Positions 21,426 to 33,644 of a stretch of DNA of 64,000 bases are shown here, in pieces. The stretch covers positions 1-64,000 of the forward strand of contig NQMI01000026.1 of NCBI GenBank assembly GCA_002270565.1, read 5' to 3'. The DNA is from Stenocarpella maydis. Its lineage: Eukaryota; Ascomycota; Sordariomycetes; Diaporthales; Diaporthaceae. Made by a program: the position numbers and the translations under genes. Below the pieces are notes generated by a model, which was not told where the DNA came from, did no database searches, and saw only the letters and a program-made list of their open reading frames with translations. The number at the start of each line of letters is the position of its first letter. The stretch's first letter is position 1.

Positions 21426-24400
21426 TTAGCCCTTGGTACTGCTCCCAATTGCTTTCCTTAAAAATCCCTTGCCACGCGGCTCAGGCTTTGGTGCACCGGC
21501 GATGGACCGCGGCTCCTTGATGAGATTCGGGTCAAGCTTATCGGGGATCCTGGTGATGATCGAACGATAGTCGCCCTGAAATTTCGCGTTGGGCACGGGG
21601 ACAGCTGCAGTCCTCCATATGTGGTCTGACGTGTCGGCCATGAACCCTGTAAGCTTGGGTTGCCGTTGGGGCGGCAACCCGCCAGAAGAACTGTGGCTTG
21701 CCCTGAGGGTCGAGAGTCGTGACAGACCGGCCGAGAGGGCGGGTCGTCCACGGGCCTTTTTGGCGATCAAAATCTCATCAAAGAGTCGGTTGTCAGGGTG
21801 GCTCGCGGGCTGCCGCTCTCGCTCATGGATGAACTCATTGAAAGCTTGATTCCGTCAGCACAATTCACTATAGCCACTCGGTCGCTCCCCCGAGGTGCCG
21901 ACTTACCTTGCGTGTCCTTCATCATCGTCGCGTACTCCTGTTGGTCATACGGCAAGCTCCTAATAAAGCCACTCATGTCAAAGGCGTAAAGCTGGCCATT
22001 TTCCTTCTGCTGCTTGTTCGGTCGACCCATATACTTCCTATAGGTATACAGCAGGCTAGCAAGGCAGCGAACAAAGGCGGCGCGGACACGGTCTGCGTGG
22101 AAGGCGACGGGGCAGACAAGGCAGACGAAGCCCAGGCAGCGGTTGTGAGCGAGACAGTTACAACCCTTGCATTTGAATAGCCCATCGCCCTCTGAACGTT
22201 CGTCGCAGATGTCGCAAACGGAATCGCGCTCTGCCACATTCCATTCCATACAGTGTCCCTCTACCCACACTGTCGTGTCCGTGTTCTCAACGGGCTGCAC
22301 AAGCATGTTGGGCATCACGGTCGACGCTGCAATTGTCGACTGTGCATACGAGGATGGGGCATAGCCAGTGTGGTATGACGAATGCGAGTCCCCAGAGGTG
22401 GATGACACGGACAGATTTTGAGAGTGGCCATTGAGAACCGGAATACTGGGTCTGTGAAGCGGAGGGTGCTGTTCCACACCAAAGGACGAACTACGTCGCG
22501 ATTGGGTATCAAAATGGCCAGAACGCTTCTCCTTCAGAGTGCCCGACGCCGCGAATCCCGAATCGGTCCGTGACACTGGCGTCGTCGGCATCGGCGGGAA
22601 CGTCATGGACACTGGCGAGACAGAAGAGTTCGGGCTCGTCTTCCCAGATCGTGCTGTCGCCGGCCTGTCGGACCTCGAGTGGTCAGGCTTGGCGTGACAA
22701 AAGGCGTTGAAGATTGGCTTTCGGATGCTGTTGGGTGGGTCTGGCTCGGCGAATGTAGACGAGTTCTGGGACACCCACTTGCCCAGTGTGGCGGGCGCAG
22801 GAGTGGCGTTGAAGATGCCATCGTTCTCTGCCGAATAGGCGTCGTAGGGGAAAGCCTCGATGGCGTAAGGGGGAGCACCAGTGGTAACGCCATAGCGCAG
22901 CTTGTGCGGCGCGGCGATCTGCAAGAGTGAGAAGAGCTTCCTGCGGTGTTGCCGGGGTAGGCGATGGGGCTGAGAGGTGGCGTCGATGGTGTCCCTGTCC
23001 AGATCGACCAGGACGTAGTCGTCCTCTGGGAGTTCGATATTGTCGTACCGCCTCTCGATACCCACGATGTAGGGACACGGGGCGTCGAGCGCGGAGAGTA
23101 GCCTTGCCGGTAACACAGGAATGAAAACGCTAGCCCACTTCAGGGGGTACAGCAGGTTCACAAGAGCATGGCATGCGAGGTGAAGCATTGCCGTGTAGGA
23201 TGAGATAAAGATGATGCGCGATTCGGACATGGCATACTCGAACAGAGCCACGATGTTCTCGAGAGACAGGCACCTGAAAAGCGCGTAGATGTCGATATTG
23301 CGTGAGCCGGGGAGCTCGTTGGCTGCCTCTTTACGGCAGTAGAGACGAAGCTCCCTGACGCCGAGCTCCACCTGGGTCTTGGAGCTGATGGGACTGACGG
23401 CCTCGATGCAGAGGTTGACAACGTAGTGCTCAAGCGGCTGCCACCGCCCGACCTTGGGCGAGCTCGGTGGTACCCTCAAGACCGCACCATCGGTCATGGG
23501 CACAATGATGGACCGGAGCCAATCCTTCCAAAAAGTTATCTTGGTCACGTCCCGGCCCAGGATGCCGTAGGCCCGTGGTGTCCACAACCCGGTGTCCCCT
23601 GCGGTGAGGCCATCGATTTTGGACGCGGCACCGTGCCTGAGCGGGCGCAGCATCTCGGTCATGAGGCTGATCTTCTCCTCCACGGTGCTGATCTGATCGT
23701 CGAGAAGGTCCCTAGCGGGAGAACCAGATGGGATCGTGGGGAGTTTTGCGAGAAGCTGGGAGAGGTGCGCACGCTCAGCCGCAAGGCGGGCCCCTAGGCT
23801 AGCCGCCAGTTCTCGCTCCTCGTCTGACATGTGTTTCTGCCTCCACGATTCGCACTTCTTCTCGACTATGTCAGCAACGTCAGCGGTCAACGCGGTCCAC
23901 ACTATCACGGTGATCCCGTAGAGCTTGGAGTTGTCATCAGAGGTCATGGTGAAGCCGTGCCATGTGGCGCGCGGTCGCTCGTCGGATGAGACAACTTGGA
24001 TATCATTGGGAAAAGCGAACATGGGCACGTAGTCCGGGAATTTGCCCCTTCGAGTCTTTTCATCTGGTGAGTCCTTAGGATATCTATCCAGTAATTTGGG
24101 CTCAAAACGTCTCTTGAGTGGATGCATGTCCGGGTCCATATTTAGGGGCTCTGGCGGCGGAATGACAGAATTGTAATTGCTCAACCGCTTCGTGGTCCGG
24201 ACGGAGGCTGGGATCAAATCAGCATATGCCCCGGCACCAAACTTCAATCCTGCCGACCCGGGGGCGAGAGTTCTTACCTGGCCGTGCGCGAGGAGGAGCG
24301 GTCTGCCTCTTGACGCTGTTCATGTCCCTAAAACTGATCTTGCGTCGGATGCTCCCCCTGATGCTTTTCAAGGGGCTCATCCTGCCGCTGAGCTCGCCCT

Positions 24401-25004
24401 CCTCGGCCTTGATCCTCTCGGCGCGCGGATTGTTCACCATTGGAGGGCGCGCCTGCAGCTTGGCCCCAGCAGTGAAACTCAGGTCGTCCAAAAAGATTTC
24501 TCTTTCTGCGGCAAACTTCATAAGAGCCTTGTCGAAGTCGAAATCTGGAAGGCCGGTGAATCCCACGCCCTGTCCGCCGCCATTGGTCGTGGACGTCGTA
24601 GACGCGCCCTCGGCAGGGGCGGGGGGTTCTGTGGGACTGAAGGGGCTTTCGTCGGTGCTGCTGCCACCGTTGACGGGCGGCACTGCCCGTATGGTGGCGC
24701 TGCTTCTATTACTCCTGGTACCCTCATTTTCCTCGCCCAGCGTCTGTATGGAGAAGCGATTGTTCTCGTTGGAAGGGATCCTGGATATCCGGTTGACTGA
24801 GCTCCTTCTCGAGTGGCGGGCAGTGTCCTTGGTGGGGGTCTCGGTGAGGATATCGGAAGCCTCGTGCTCAGCGTCCTCCCTGATGGTGTCGTTGAGCTGG
24901 AGGGAGCTCAGGGGACGCGGGTCGGGGTCATTGTCATGATAGGATATGTCTTGTATGCCGGCGATCCAGAAGTAGTCGGCGAGGGGAGCTGAGGAGGCGT
25001 CCAT
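21426..25004 (-). CDS. DENN (AEX-3) domain protein (right-arm copy)
   Basis: Exons on the minus strand are 25004-24278, 24207-21907 and 21844-21426. The splice sites, frame joins and translation of 1148 residues are the same as in the left copy, and I saw no difference in the protein. Domains are uDENN, cDENN, C1-like finger and dDENN, as described for the left copy. If the palindrome is an artefact, this is the copy connected to the unique chromosome on its outer side. Confidence 0.88.
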
Positions 25005-28000
25005 GGCCGCTGGTCTGCTACTAGCTAGCTTGCACTTCTCTAAACCACAGCGGTCGCTCCTTCATGGGGTCATTGGTAGGCCAGAGGAAGGGTTCTGGTC
25101 AGGCCCCAGGACTGGGCGGGAATTGGACGGCGAGACCAAGTCTTGGGCGGGCGACAGCAGCTAACAAAAGTGGTCGCGACACGTGAGTTGCTGATTGGGG
25201 GGGGGGGTTGGACGTGGTGCCCCCGAAGAGGAGAGCGGGGCGCCTTTTTGGCAGGTAATGCGGCGGATGCAGACCGAGCTGTAGGGGCTGGGAGGCTGCC
25301 GTCGCAGGTGCTGTCTCAAGAGCGGGAGCTGTGGAAAGCCGTTGGGCGCGGACGGAGAGGTGGGTGAGGTGAAGGGATGCGGGAGGCGAGGTGGGGGTGT
25401 GGTGTGAAGTTGGGTGCGGGAGGGGAGGACGACAGTTGAGACGAGGGCTGCTGAAGTCTCTCGCAAGTGCGCCTCGGATCAATGCCCGGCAGGAAGAGCT
25501 GTCTGTCTCAGAGTAGGGTGCGCGCAACAAGCTAGGCGATACTTGGCTGAAGGTCGAGAGTGAGGTTGAAGGCGAGGGCGAGGGCGTGAATGTGGGAAGA
25601 TCGGTAGCAGGAGCAGCAGCAGGAGCAGCAGCAGCAACAGGAGGTTCGGGGACTGGGCTGGGCTGGCACGGGCAAGCCGTTCAGGAACGAACAGATTGGT
25701 GCTGCCGCCACAAAAAAAATGAAGCGTGTAGAGGGGGATAAGGAAAGAAAAACAAAGTAGTAGTAGTAGCAGTAGTAATAGTAGTAGTAGTCGTTGCAGC
25801 GGAATGGGCGCCGCTTCTCCGTGTCGGAGGGAATGTCGAGGAAAGGAAAATTTACGGCACACGCAGGTCCCGTCCGTATCCAGGCCTAGCTACGGAGTAC
25901 TGACTGCTGGTTACTCGTATGTTCCTGACAAGGAGGGCAGCAAGGAGTTTGACTTGTTGGCCTTTTTCTCTGGCAAGTCAACCGATACGGTAAAGGAACA
26001 TGCACGGAGGAGACAGGCCAGTCCCGGGCTCCAGACCCAGCCCAGGGTTCAAGTCAATGAAATCCCTGTGGGTCTCTGCCTGTCCTCACTCCCAAGTGTT
26101 AGGCTTCGGTCCCTTGAACGGTTGGTCCCTGAGGGGCGGTGGGCAAATCGGAGAAGCAACGGTGGGGGGTCTCATGAATTGCTCCGCTCCCGCACTAGTG
26201 TAGGTATGTAGTAGATACTCATCAAGCCGACCGTGTCTGCTTTGCTTGTGTCCATCCATCCATCCATCCCTCCAGGCCACTCCCAAGGCATTGAATACAG
26301 GCAATACAAAACCCGAGTGCCATGCAGTGCAGTGAAGTGCAGTGCAGTGGTCGCACCAGCAACATTGCTTTCATGCCCCCACCCACAACTACCACATCAA
26401 CCTTCCCCGAAATGCTTCTAGTCCAGTCCGCCCACCCAGGGGCAACCGAGGATTAGAGTGAAAAGAAGAAGGAGGCGGGAAGGGGGGAGGGCATGGTAGG
26501 GGAAACCTTCTCTATAGGGCTCGCTCACCCTACCTATACATCCTGTCTTGTTGCTTTGTTGAGATGGGCTGCGAAAAGGCAATAGCGAAACCCAATTCGC
26601 CTCCCACCCTTGACCACAGGAGATCACAGGAGGCTTCAAAAAGTATCGGGTACCTCGACACATCACTGCAGATCCATCGTGTCCTTGTACTGTGTGTATC
26701 TACAGTACCTAATTCTGTTTGGGGTGCGTGCGTGTATGCATGTCGCCTCAAGTGGGCTTCTCACTCCGCACACCACCATCAATCCTAATTACCCAGCTAT
26801 CTGGGGCAGGTAATCATCCAGTGCGTCTCGATTCAGGGGGAGCTGCCAATATACACAGTACCCGAGTCCGCATCTACCAACTCTGGTGTAGGTATTATCT
26901 GCATCTGAGCCTGCTCGGGGACGAACAAGAGGATGCACCCTCCGCACACCCCAACGAGGATGGATACATTGATGTAGGTATATATGTATACACCACCTAG
27001 GTACAGACTACCTTAGTACGCAGGTATGTACTAGCCGCTCTCTCAGGTACAGTATACCTGGTGTAGGTACATCTTACGCCCGCACGCACCTCCATAGGGC
27101 AACAAAGGATCTCTTCTTCCGTCTCCCACCCCCTGCCTTGCATCTTGACTGTTGCTGCTGTCAACCTGTCCTGATAATTCGGTTCATCCCGTCTACCTCT
27201 TGTTTTGGTCAACCTGTCAATGCCATAAGCCATCAGAGAGCCTCTCGAGCCGACGGGGATCGACTGGTGTTCGTCGTCCCGTCCCCGCCCAGCCACACCC
27301 TCGCTTGTCTATGATGTGCATCTCGCCCTCATTTCCAATGTCCATCTCCTTCATTTACATCTGCACTGTTCCTTTATTGCAAAGAAGCAACTACCCTGTC
27401 GTGACATGATACTGGCACGAACCTAGATGGGGGTAGCGATCTTGTCAATGCCCAATTTGTGTGCCCAAGCGACCAGGTCCGGCTTGCTCCAAACTCCCCA
27501 GGTACAGGCACACACCCCTCTCCTCCCAGGCTGTCTGCGGTCGTGCTGCTGCGCCCTTCCATCCTCCTTCTTTTCTTTCTTTTTTCTTGAAGCACCCCCA
27601 TTTACATTGACAGGGTGTTGACTCGGTCTTCTTCTCTCTGCATGTTTTGGTGCTGGGCCGTGTTTCGGGTGCCCACAGTCTGCCCAACTTTGACCACTTC
27701 GTCGTACAAGGTACTACTCCGTACCACGTCAGTCGCGTATGCGATTAGCATCCACACCCTGGATCGTCGATCCAGCAACTGCTCCTGCACGACTCCAGGA
27801 ACGGCAAGTGAGAGAATGTGATGGTGGGGTCTAACACGCGCCCCAGACTGCCCGGGTTGGCAACCGCCCACCCCAGAACGGCAGTCTGGCTTGTCGATCA
27901 ATGTGAGATCTAACGCCCCTCACCATCTCCCTCTGCTTCTTCAATCGGAACCGTGTACAGTACATAGTACGCCCAGTCGGCCAGCCGGTCATCCCAGCCT

Positions 28001-30409
28001 TCCCGAGCACAAAACCGAGCCTCGGGGATTCCAACGTACTTCGTCTGCGTACTAGGCGCCTGGCACATGCGTGTGTGGTGGCCGGGTGCGCAGAGTAGCA
28101 ATGCTGATGAGCGTGGGGTGGGTGGGCTAACCAACCCATGCTCCATCCATGGCCGCTGTCACCCGTGAGCCTCTGGCACGCTACCGTTGCATGACATGAC
28201 AGCTCCTGCTCTGCTGCCTCGTGCAGCGGTACGAAGTCGCATTCGTCTCATCTGCACGCAACACGCCCTTCAACCTCCGGATGCCACGCTGTGCAGCGCA
28301 GCCTGTGCGACCTTGTCCGGTTCAGATCGTCGGATTGCCTGATTGCTTTCTCTTGTCCCCTCCTTCTCCACCCCCCATGTCCCCGGAGGCCATCTCCCGA
28401 CACCGCGTCAACCTTCGCGCTAGTTCAGGGGCAACTCGAACGGGATAAACGACGGCTGCGGGCGCAGGCGCAGGCTCGGCCGCAGGTGCCAGGCACTGTC
28501 CCCAGCGCCCGTCAACCACACCACGCGAACCGGGCAACCTCTCCTCCGTCACTGCTTGCCTCTGCGCTTCTATTTTGGTACCAGCTGCCGGTGACTTCTC
28601 ATTTTCTCTCATTACATGAATACGACGGGGGGGGGGTTGTCTCCTGTACTGGCTATTGTCACTGGAGAACCGTTGGATGTCGAGATCCATCCCCAATCAC
28701 GGCTTGCCTTTCTCACAAAACAAAGGCCAACAACCCCTACCGGTGGTCGCCCAGTCCGGGTCGTGTGTACTGTTATTCTCCGGGCGATCAAGCCGAGAAA
28801 AAGGCACAGACTCGGAGAGGGGAAACGTCTGTGTGCAAGATGCGGCTCCCGTGCTAAGGGAACAGACGGACCATGTCATGCAGGCCCAACCCCTCCCTGC
28901 CGCAAGGAATCCTGCATCCGGGTTAAGCCTTCGCCTGAGACTATATCTAACATTTGTCCTATTTGAACAGAGTTCAGCCTTGTCCCTTGGCAACCATTGC
29001 TAGTCTACTACGCCCTTGGGCTAGACGCGAACAGCCCCAGACCCCCCACGAGCGCGTACATGGCACCCCAGATGGACGCGTATTCTGGCTAAAGTTTCAC
29101 TGGAACATAATTCTAGAGTGTGATAGTAACAATAGGTATCACGTTCCGTCGGAAAGCCACCCGCACCACACACCAGAGGCATGAGGTGGCACGCGACAAC
29201 ATTTCCTCGGGCACACACGCGCACGTTCCATGTACACATGTAGCTTCTAAGACAACACGGCACACAATCCGGTTTCCGGGATCGCAGCGGCACGCTCGTT
29301 TGACCAGGCGAGCTGCGTGCCCCGGGCGAGCTCTCCCGGTGCCACAACCTGTGCCCGGCGGTTTCCCGCTGTCGGTGCCACAGTTTCAGCTGCCCGAAAG
29401 ATAATAGCGGAATAGGTGAAGGTCGTGGGAGTTGCCAGGCCTCCGGCGCCCGGGTCCAATGCCGTGCTACAAGTCCACTCCTTTATGTTCCGTCCTGCGC
29501 AATATATCCCGGATGCTATAAGCCGAGAAAGAGCTTTTTTTTCCTATCTTGACCCCTTGTTCCCCCCCCCCCCAAAATCTAGCCTTTGCGCGAGGCTGAG
29601 GGCCCCGCATCGCACTGCATGAGGCTCATATACGACCTCACGAGGGGCGCCGGAAAGTTAATACTCGCACCGATACGACCTCCGACCCCCGGGCCTCCTC
29701 CGATCCTGCTTTGATGAGGAGCGACTTTTTTTTCGTCCTATGGCATTCTGCCCTTGCTTGTTTACCATTCACGACGATTGCGCACACCCCTCCTCTACCC
29801 TCCCGACCAGGGATCTCTCATGTTGCGCATACCATCAGTACGACATAACAAACCATCGGGCTCGGCTCCTGCCGGTTGTCGAAACCATAAATTATGACCT
29901 TCTGGCCAGATCGCGCTGTCGGGGTCGACCGCCAGCCGGCGTGCACACACACGGGGACGTGTTTATATCACCCCGTCGTTGGCTCGCGCCGCTGGGCCTG
30001 GCAGGGTCAAGGGGCTCACAACCCGGTCCTGGGCGCGAGGTTTTAGCACGCGCACACACACACACACACACAGGCACACCTAACAACCTAATATTGCATA
30101 TGACATTAGCAACCAAGACTAAGTTTTTTGTTTTCCATTTTTTTTTTGTCGCCATCGTGGCCGAGACACGTCGCGCGACTCGCGCCACCCGTTCTCCCAC
30201 GTGGGAGTTGAGAGGGCGACACTCGTCTCTCTGTCGTGTCGTGGGCTGTGTGTGTGCCAAGAGGAAGTCAAGCTCGTGGGGCTAGCGCTGCTGCTGCTGC
30301 TCTTCTTCTTCCTCCTCTTCACCAGAGATCAGAATTAAAGCTTTGTTTCACGTTGTTGGCTCGTATCAGTGTTTTTTTGGGGGGGGGGGGGGGAGGGGCC
30401 AGTAAGGAG
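25005..30409. other. Right-arm copy of the gene-poor stretch
   Basis: This is the mirror of 1-5405. It ends with a G15 run at 30379-30393, where the left arm reads C10 T C4 (mismatch at base 21 / 30389). I see no supported gene. Confidence 0.6.
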
Positions 30410-30868
30410 GGGCAAAGACATTGACGGACCGAGGCTGCCATGTGCTACTCTGTCAGGTTCGCCCCGTCAGCGCTGGGTGACAGGAGACGGCACGGGTGGC
30501 TTTCATGTGCTTGCCTCGTACCGAGGCTCATGGACGGGAATAGCAAGGCCAGACATGCTCTGGTCATGGGAGACCTCGCCGTCGTGCTATGTTGTGTGAC
30601 ACTACTGTGAGACTATGCCACCGTATGTGCCTCTACGGCTGCTCCGGGTTGGAAGACCCGGCCCGGTGCCTTTCAAGATCTTGCCGCATCTGACACGCAG
30701 GATGGGGTGGACCTGGGTGACGTCCTCTATTTTCGGGAGTCTGGTCAGCAGACCGAATGTGACTCGAGAGCTTCCAGGGCTCTGGGTCGGCCGCTTCTGC
30801 GGACAGGCATCTGCGCTCTGCCCGGACGACCCCAGATTGCCCCCGAGTAATGCATGAAATTCGTGGGT

Positions 30869-30903
<35 letters not shown>

Positions 30904-31034
30904 CCTCCTCCTCCTCATACAGAGGGCTGTGTCCTCTCTCTACCCAGGCAGTGATCCTCGCTTTCTCAAGGTCCCCAAAGCCATACCACAGCACAGCACA
31001 TCCTGCCCACCTTCCTCCCTTGTCCCATGCTCAG
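30410..31034. other. First unique sequence outside the palindrome, no gene seen
   Basis: About 625 bases between the palindrome and the stop codon of ypi1. Open frames here come from the ATC/CTC microsatellite and look non-coding. Part of it is the 3' region of ypi1. Confidence 0.6.
30869..30916. repeat. ATC then CCT trinucleotide microsatellite
   Basis: About ten ATC units are followed by about five CCT units. They give spurious poly-isoleucine/leucine frames on the plus strand and poly-Asp/Glu frames on the minus strand. Confidence 0.9.
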
Positions 31035-31741
31035 TCATCCAGCCCCAATAGGCCCCGGGCCACCAGGCTCACCAGAGCCATCCTTGGGCTTCGGCTTGGG
31101 CACTTTCTCGTAGGCATTGGGGCTGGGCTTCCTCTTCCCGCCGCGCACCCCGTCGCCGCCCCTCCGCCGGCCGCGCCCGTGCTTGTGACCGCACCCGCCC
31201 TTGCCCACCCGGTCACCGTTCACCCGGCGCGACGGCCCCTCGCCCGCACCAGAGTCGGAGTCATCGTTGGACGACGAGGAGGAAGAGTCAGAGGAGGACT
31301 CATCGCTGGACTCGTCCACCGCCTTGGGCGCATGGTAGATGCAGCATACTGGCCAGCGTTGGTCAGCTGTGTCACAACAAAAAAAAAAAAAAAAGGAAAG
31401 GAAAGGAAAGAAAGAAGAGAAGAGAACGTAGAAACTCTGGGGGCCAGCCTGCCGGGCTTGCTTGTTTCCATACCCTTGGACGACTTCTTGCCCATGCCCT
31501 CGTTGTCCACCACGCCCTCCGCCCACTGCACCCTGGGCCCGCGGTTCCTCTGCGCCCCCCGCAGCCGCAGGATCGGCAGTTGCGTCGTCTGGGTAGGCGG
31601 TTCCGTCTGGGTAAGCGGCTCCGTCTGGGTCTGCGCGATCGTGCCCGGCGCTGCGATCCCCGTCGCATGCGAGGGTAGTCCTCCGCCGCCGCCGCTGCCG
31701 GCGCCGGCGGACGGTTGCTGATCTGATGAGTCCTGGGCCAT
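31035..31741 (-). CDS. ypi1: Type 1 phosphatase regulator YPI1 / PPP1R11 family
   Basis: Exons on the minus strand are 31741-31474 and 31348-31035 with a 125-bp intron (gtatgg donor, long T tract, gctgac branch, ccag acceptor), giving 193 residues. The fingerprint of the family is present: LRLRGA, then RVQWAEGVVDNEGMGKKSSK (residues 70-89) containing the RVxW form of the PP1-docking motif, then VCCIYHAPKAVDESSDESSS. The tail is rich in Gly, His and Lys and closes with KRKPSPNAYEKVPKPKPKDG. YPI1 binds and controls the nuclear PP1 catalytic subunit Glc7. The N-terminal third contains a short TQTEP repeat. The start gives the first ATG in frame after upstream stops are excluded by family length. 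Confidence 0.9.
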
Positions 31742-32167
31742 GGTGTGAGCTATGGGAGGGGAAGGTAGGTCGTTGTAGGGGAGGGTTTGCGCCCGCGGCC
31801 CACTGTCAAGCCCTTGCTGGAGAGATTTGGCGGAGCGCGGCAGGAGGGGGCAGGTTCGCCCTTGGGGGTGCTGGTTGTGGCGCCTTGTCTGGAGGCTGGG
31901 CGTTGTTTGCCTGTGGTGTTTGGCCACAGAGGAGGGGTAGAGAGCGGTGGACGGAGCGCTGCGGTTTCTGAACGAGGTGCTGCTGGCTGTGCTTATCCAC
32001 CAGGTGTGGCGCGGGCTGTAGGGAGGTGTAGGAAGTTCGTTAGCAGGAGATGATGGTGGCGATGGGTTGGTTACTTTTGGTGTGGTTCGTGCCTGGCGGT
32101 TGTCGAATCACTTTACGTCGTGTGACCAATTGGACTTTTGGGGGTAGCCTGCAGTGCTTTGTCAACA

Positions 32168-32814
32168 CATTTAGTGTAGGTAGAGTGGTGGTGCCAGGCC
32201 CGCTCGGACGTTTTGAGAACCCCTGCGTCGTCCCGCCCCTCCCCCCCCCCGCAAAAAAACAAAAAGGATAAGGAGTCTCGGGGTCTCCGAGGCAGCTAAT
32301 AAAGCTGTTGATGAGATGCAGACTGGCAGCTCAGGGCAGGCGGCGGCTCGTCGTCGCATCAGTCACCACGTCATCTCCCACATACATATGTGGTGGAGCG
32401 TAAATCGGTAGCAGATTCTATTAGATAGCTCCATTGTTACGTGCTAAATGCTCAGGCAGATGGCCTCCCGCGCCTTGCGCTCGCTCGACCCGTCACGCCT
32501 CCGCGCTTATTGCGCTCAGCAGTCTTGCGGGGCCGCGCCCCTGTAAACGCAGCGTAGAGGCGGCGGCAGCCGAGAGCGCTCTGATACGAAGAGCCACACG
32601 GCCGTTCGTCTCGGCCGCGAGCGAAAGGATTAGAATCCCTGCACTTCAGCTCGGTCCGACGTCATTCGAGTATCCTCCCCCCTGATGTCTCTTGGAGACG
32701 CTGCGCTTTAGGCGTCAGGGGGGTTGAAAAGTGTCGCTCGGAACCGCGATGGACTACCAGCACACCTTCAGAGGAGTCAGGGCGAGAAGCGAGGGAGGTC
32801 GACCTACCGACGCG
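32168..32814. repeat. Noisy copy of the sequence after the gap (unmerged contig end)
   Basis: This block aligns in order with 32840-33644 but is about 20 percent shorter, because of many small deletions plus substitutions. Anchors: cccgcccct-C10-aaaaaaac, gctaataaagc, ggtggagcg, ctcagcagtcttgcggg (32515-32531 versus 33268-33284), ggcggc(c)ggcagccg, aatcct, ggtccgac, ttaggcgt, gttgaaaa and a final gaggtcgacct. It ignores the reading frame of gep3, which the later copy encodes, so it is not a paralogue. The pattern looks like unpolished long-read sequence. Confidence 0.85.
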
Positions 32815-32839
32815 NNNNNNNNNNNNNNNNNNNNNNNNN
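32815..32839. other. Assembly gap of 25 N
   Basis: Twenty-five N bases. The flanks duplicate one another (32168-32814 and 32840-33644), so the true gap length is probably negative: the two ends overlap by roughly 650-800 bases. Confidence 0.95.
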
Positions 32840-33644
32840 CTAGTTTAGTAGGTAGGTAGAGGTGGGTGGTCGACGACCGGCCCGCGTACCGGTTACGGTT
32901 TAGAACCGTAACCCTCGCGTCCGTACCCGCCCCTCCCCCCCCCCCCAAAAAAACAAAAAGGATGTCTCGGTGGGGTAGCTCCTGAGCACTAATAAAGCTT
33001 TGAGTGAGACTGACAGACTGGCCATAGCCTCATAGGGCAGGCCGGCGGCCCGGTCGGGTCGCATTCCAGTCTTGAAACCACCTCATTCCTCCCACCATAC
33101 ATGACTGGTGGTGGAGCGGTATATTGGTATGCTAGATTCTATTTTTATGATACGCCACATCTATTGTTGATCTGTGGCTACCATGCCTCAGCAGATTTGG
33201 CCCTCCCCGCGTCCTTGTCCCTTCGCTTCGCCCCCGTCATGCTCCTCCGTGGCCGCTTCTTGCTGGTCTCAGCAGTCTTGCGGGCCTTGTTATACAGCCA
33301 GGCGTTCAGAGGCGGCCGGCAGCCGATGAAGCGGCCCTCTGGAGAGAAGACGTCCACCACCGGCCAGTTCGGCTCGGGCTCGCCCGAGTCGAATGGATGA
33401 GAATCCTCATCTTCCAAGTCCGGGTCCGACAGGTCCAATTCCTGGAGTATTTCTTCTCTGCCCGCCTTGATGTCGTTCTTGGAAGACGGCTTGGGCCTTT
33501 TAGGCGTTGAGGGTGGGGTTGAAAACAAGTGTTTCGTCCGGACCTGCGCAGTGATTTCTACCCACCCACACCCTTCGATGAGGATGTCAAGCGACAGGAC
33601 GCGATATGGGAGGCGGTCGACCTTAATCCCGACGGCGTCTTTTC
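32840..33644. repeat. Second copy of the overlap; its first ~95 bases are noisy, the rest clean
   Basis: The part from about 32930 on carries the intact C-terminus of gep3 and its downstream region. The first bases after the gap (32840-32930) are instead the poorer copy of 32168-32235. Quality thus declines toward the gap from both sides, as expected of two contig ends. Confidence 0.8.

Larger units (their letters stand above)
15206..30409. repeat. Right arm of the 30.4-kb palindrome
   Basis: This is the reverse complement of 1-15205, with all genes of the left arm on the opposite strand. The last base matching the left arm is about 30409, the partner of base 1. Sequence beyond 30410 has no partner inside the window. 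The arm carries a C4 run at 19818-19821 where the left arm has five; this breaks TRAPPC13. Both arms share the same old lesions in the CorA-like gene, so any duplication happened after that gene decayed. Confidence 0.97.

Noticed and set aside
30602..30994. 130-residue frame with poly-Asp/Glu
   Set aside because: Produced by the ATC/CTC microsatellite; no supporting signals.
32168..32814. Second, degraded copy of the gep3 3' end as a gene duplication or pseudogene
   Set aside because: Indels fall without regard to codons, the copy ends exactly at the N gap and noise rises toward the gap. Unmerged contig ends explain it better.
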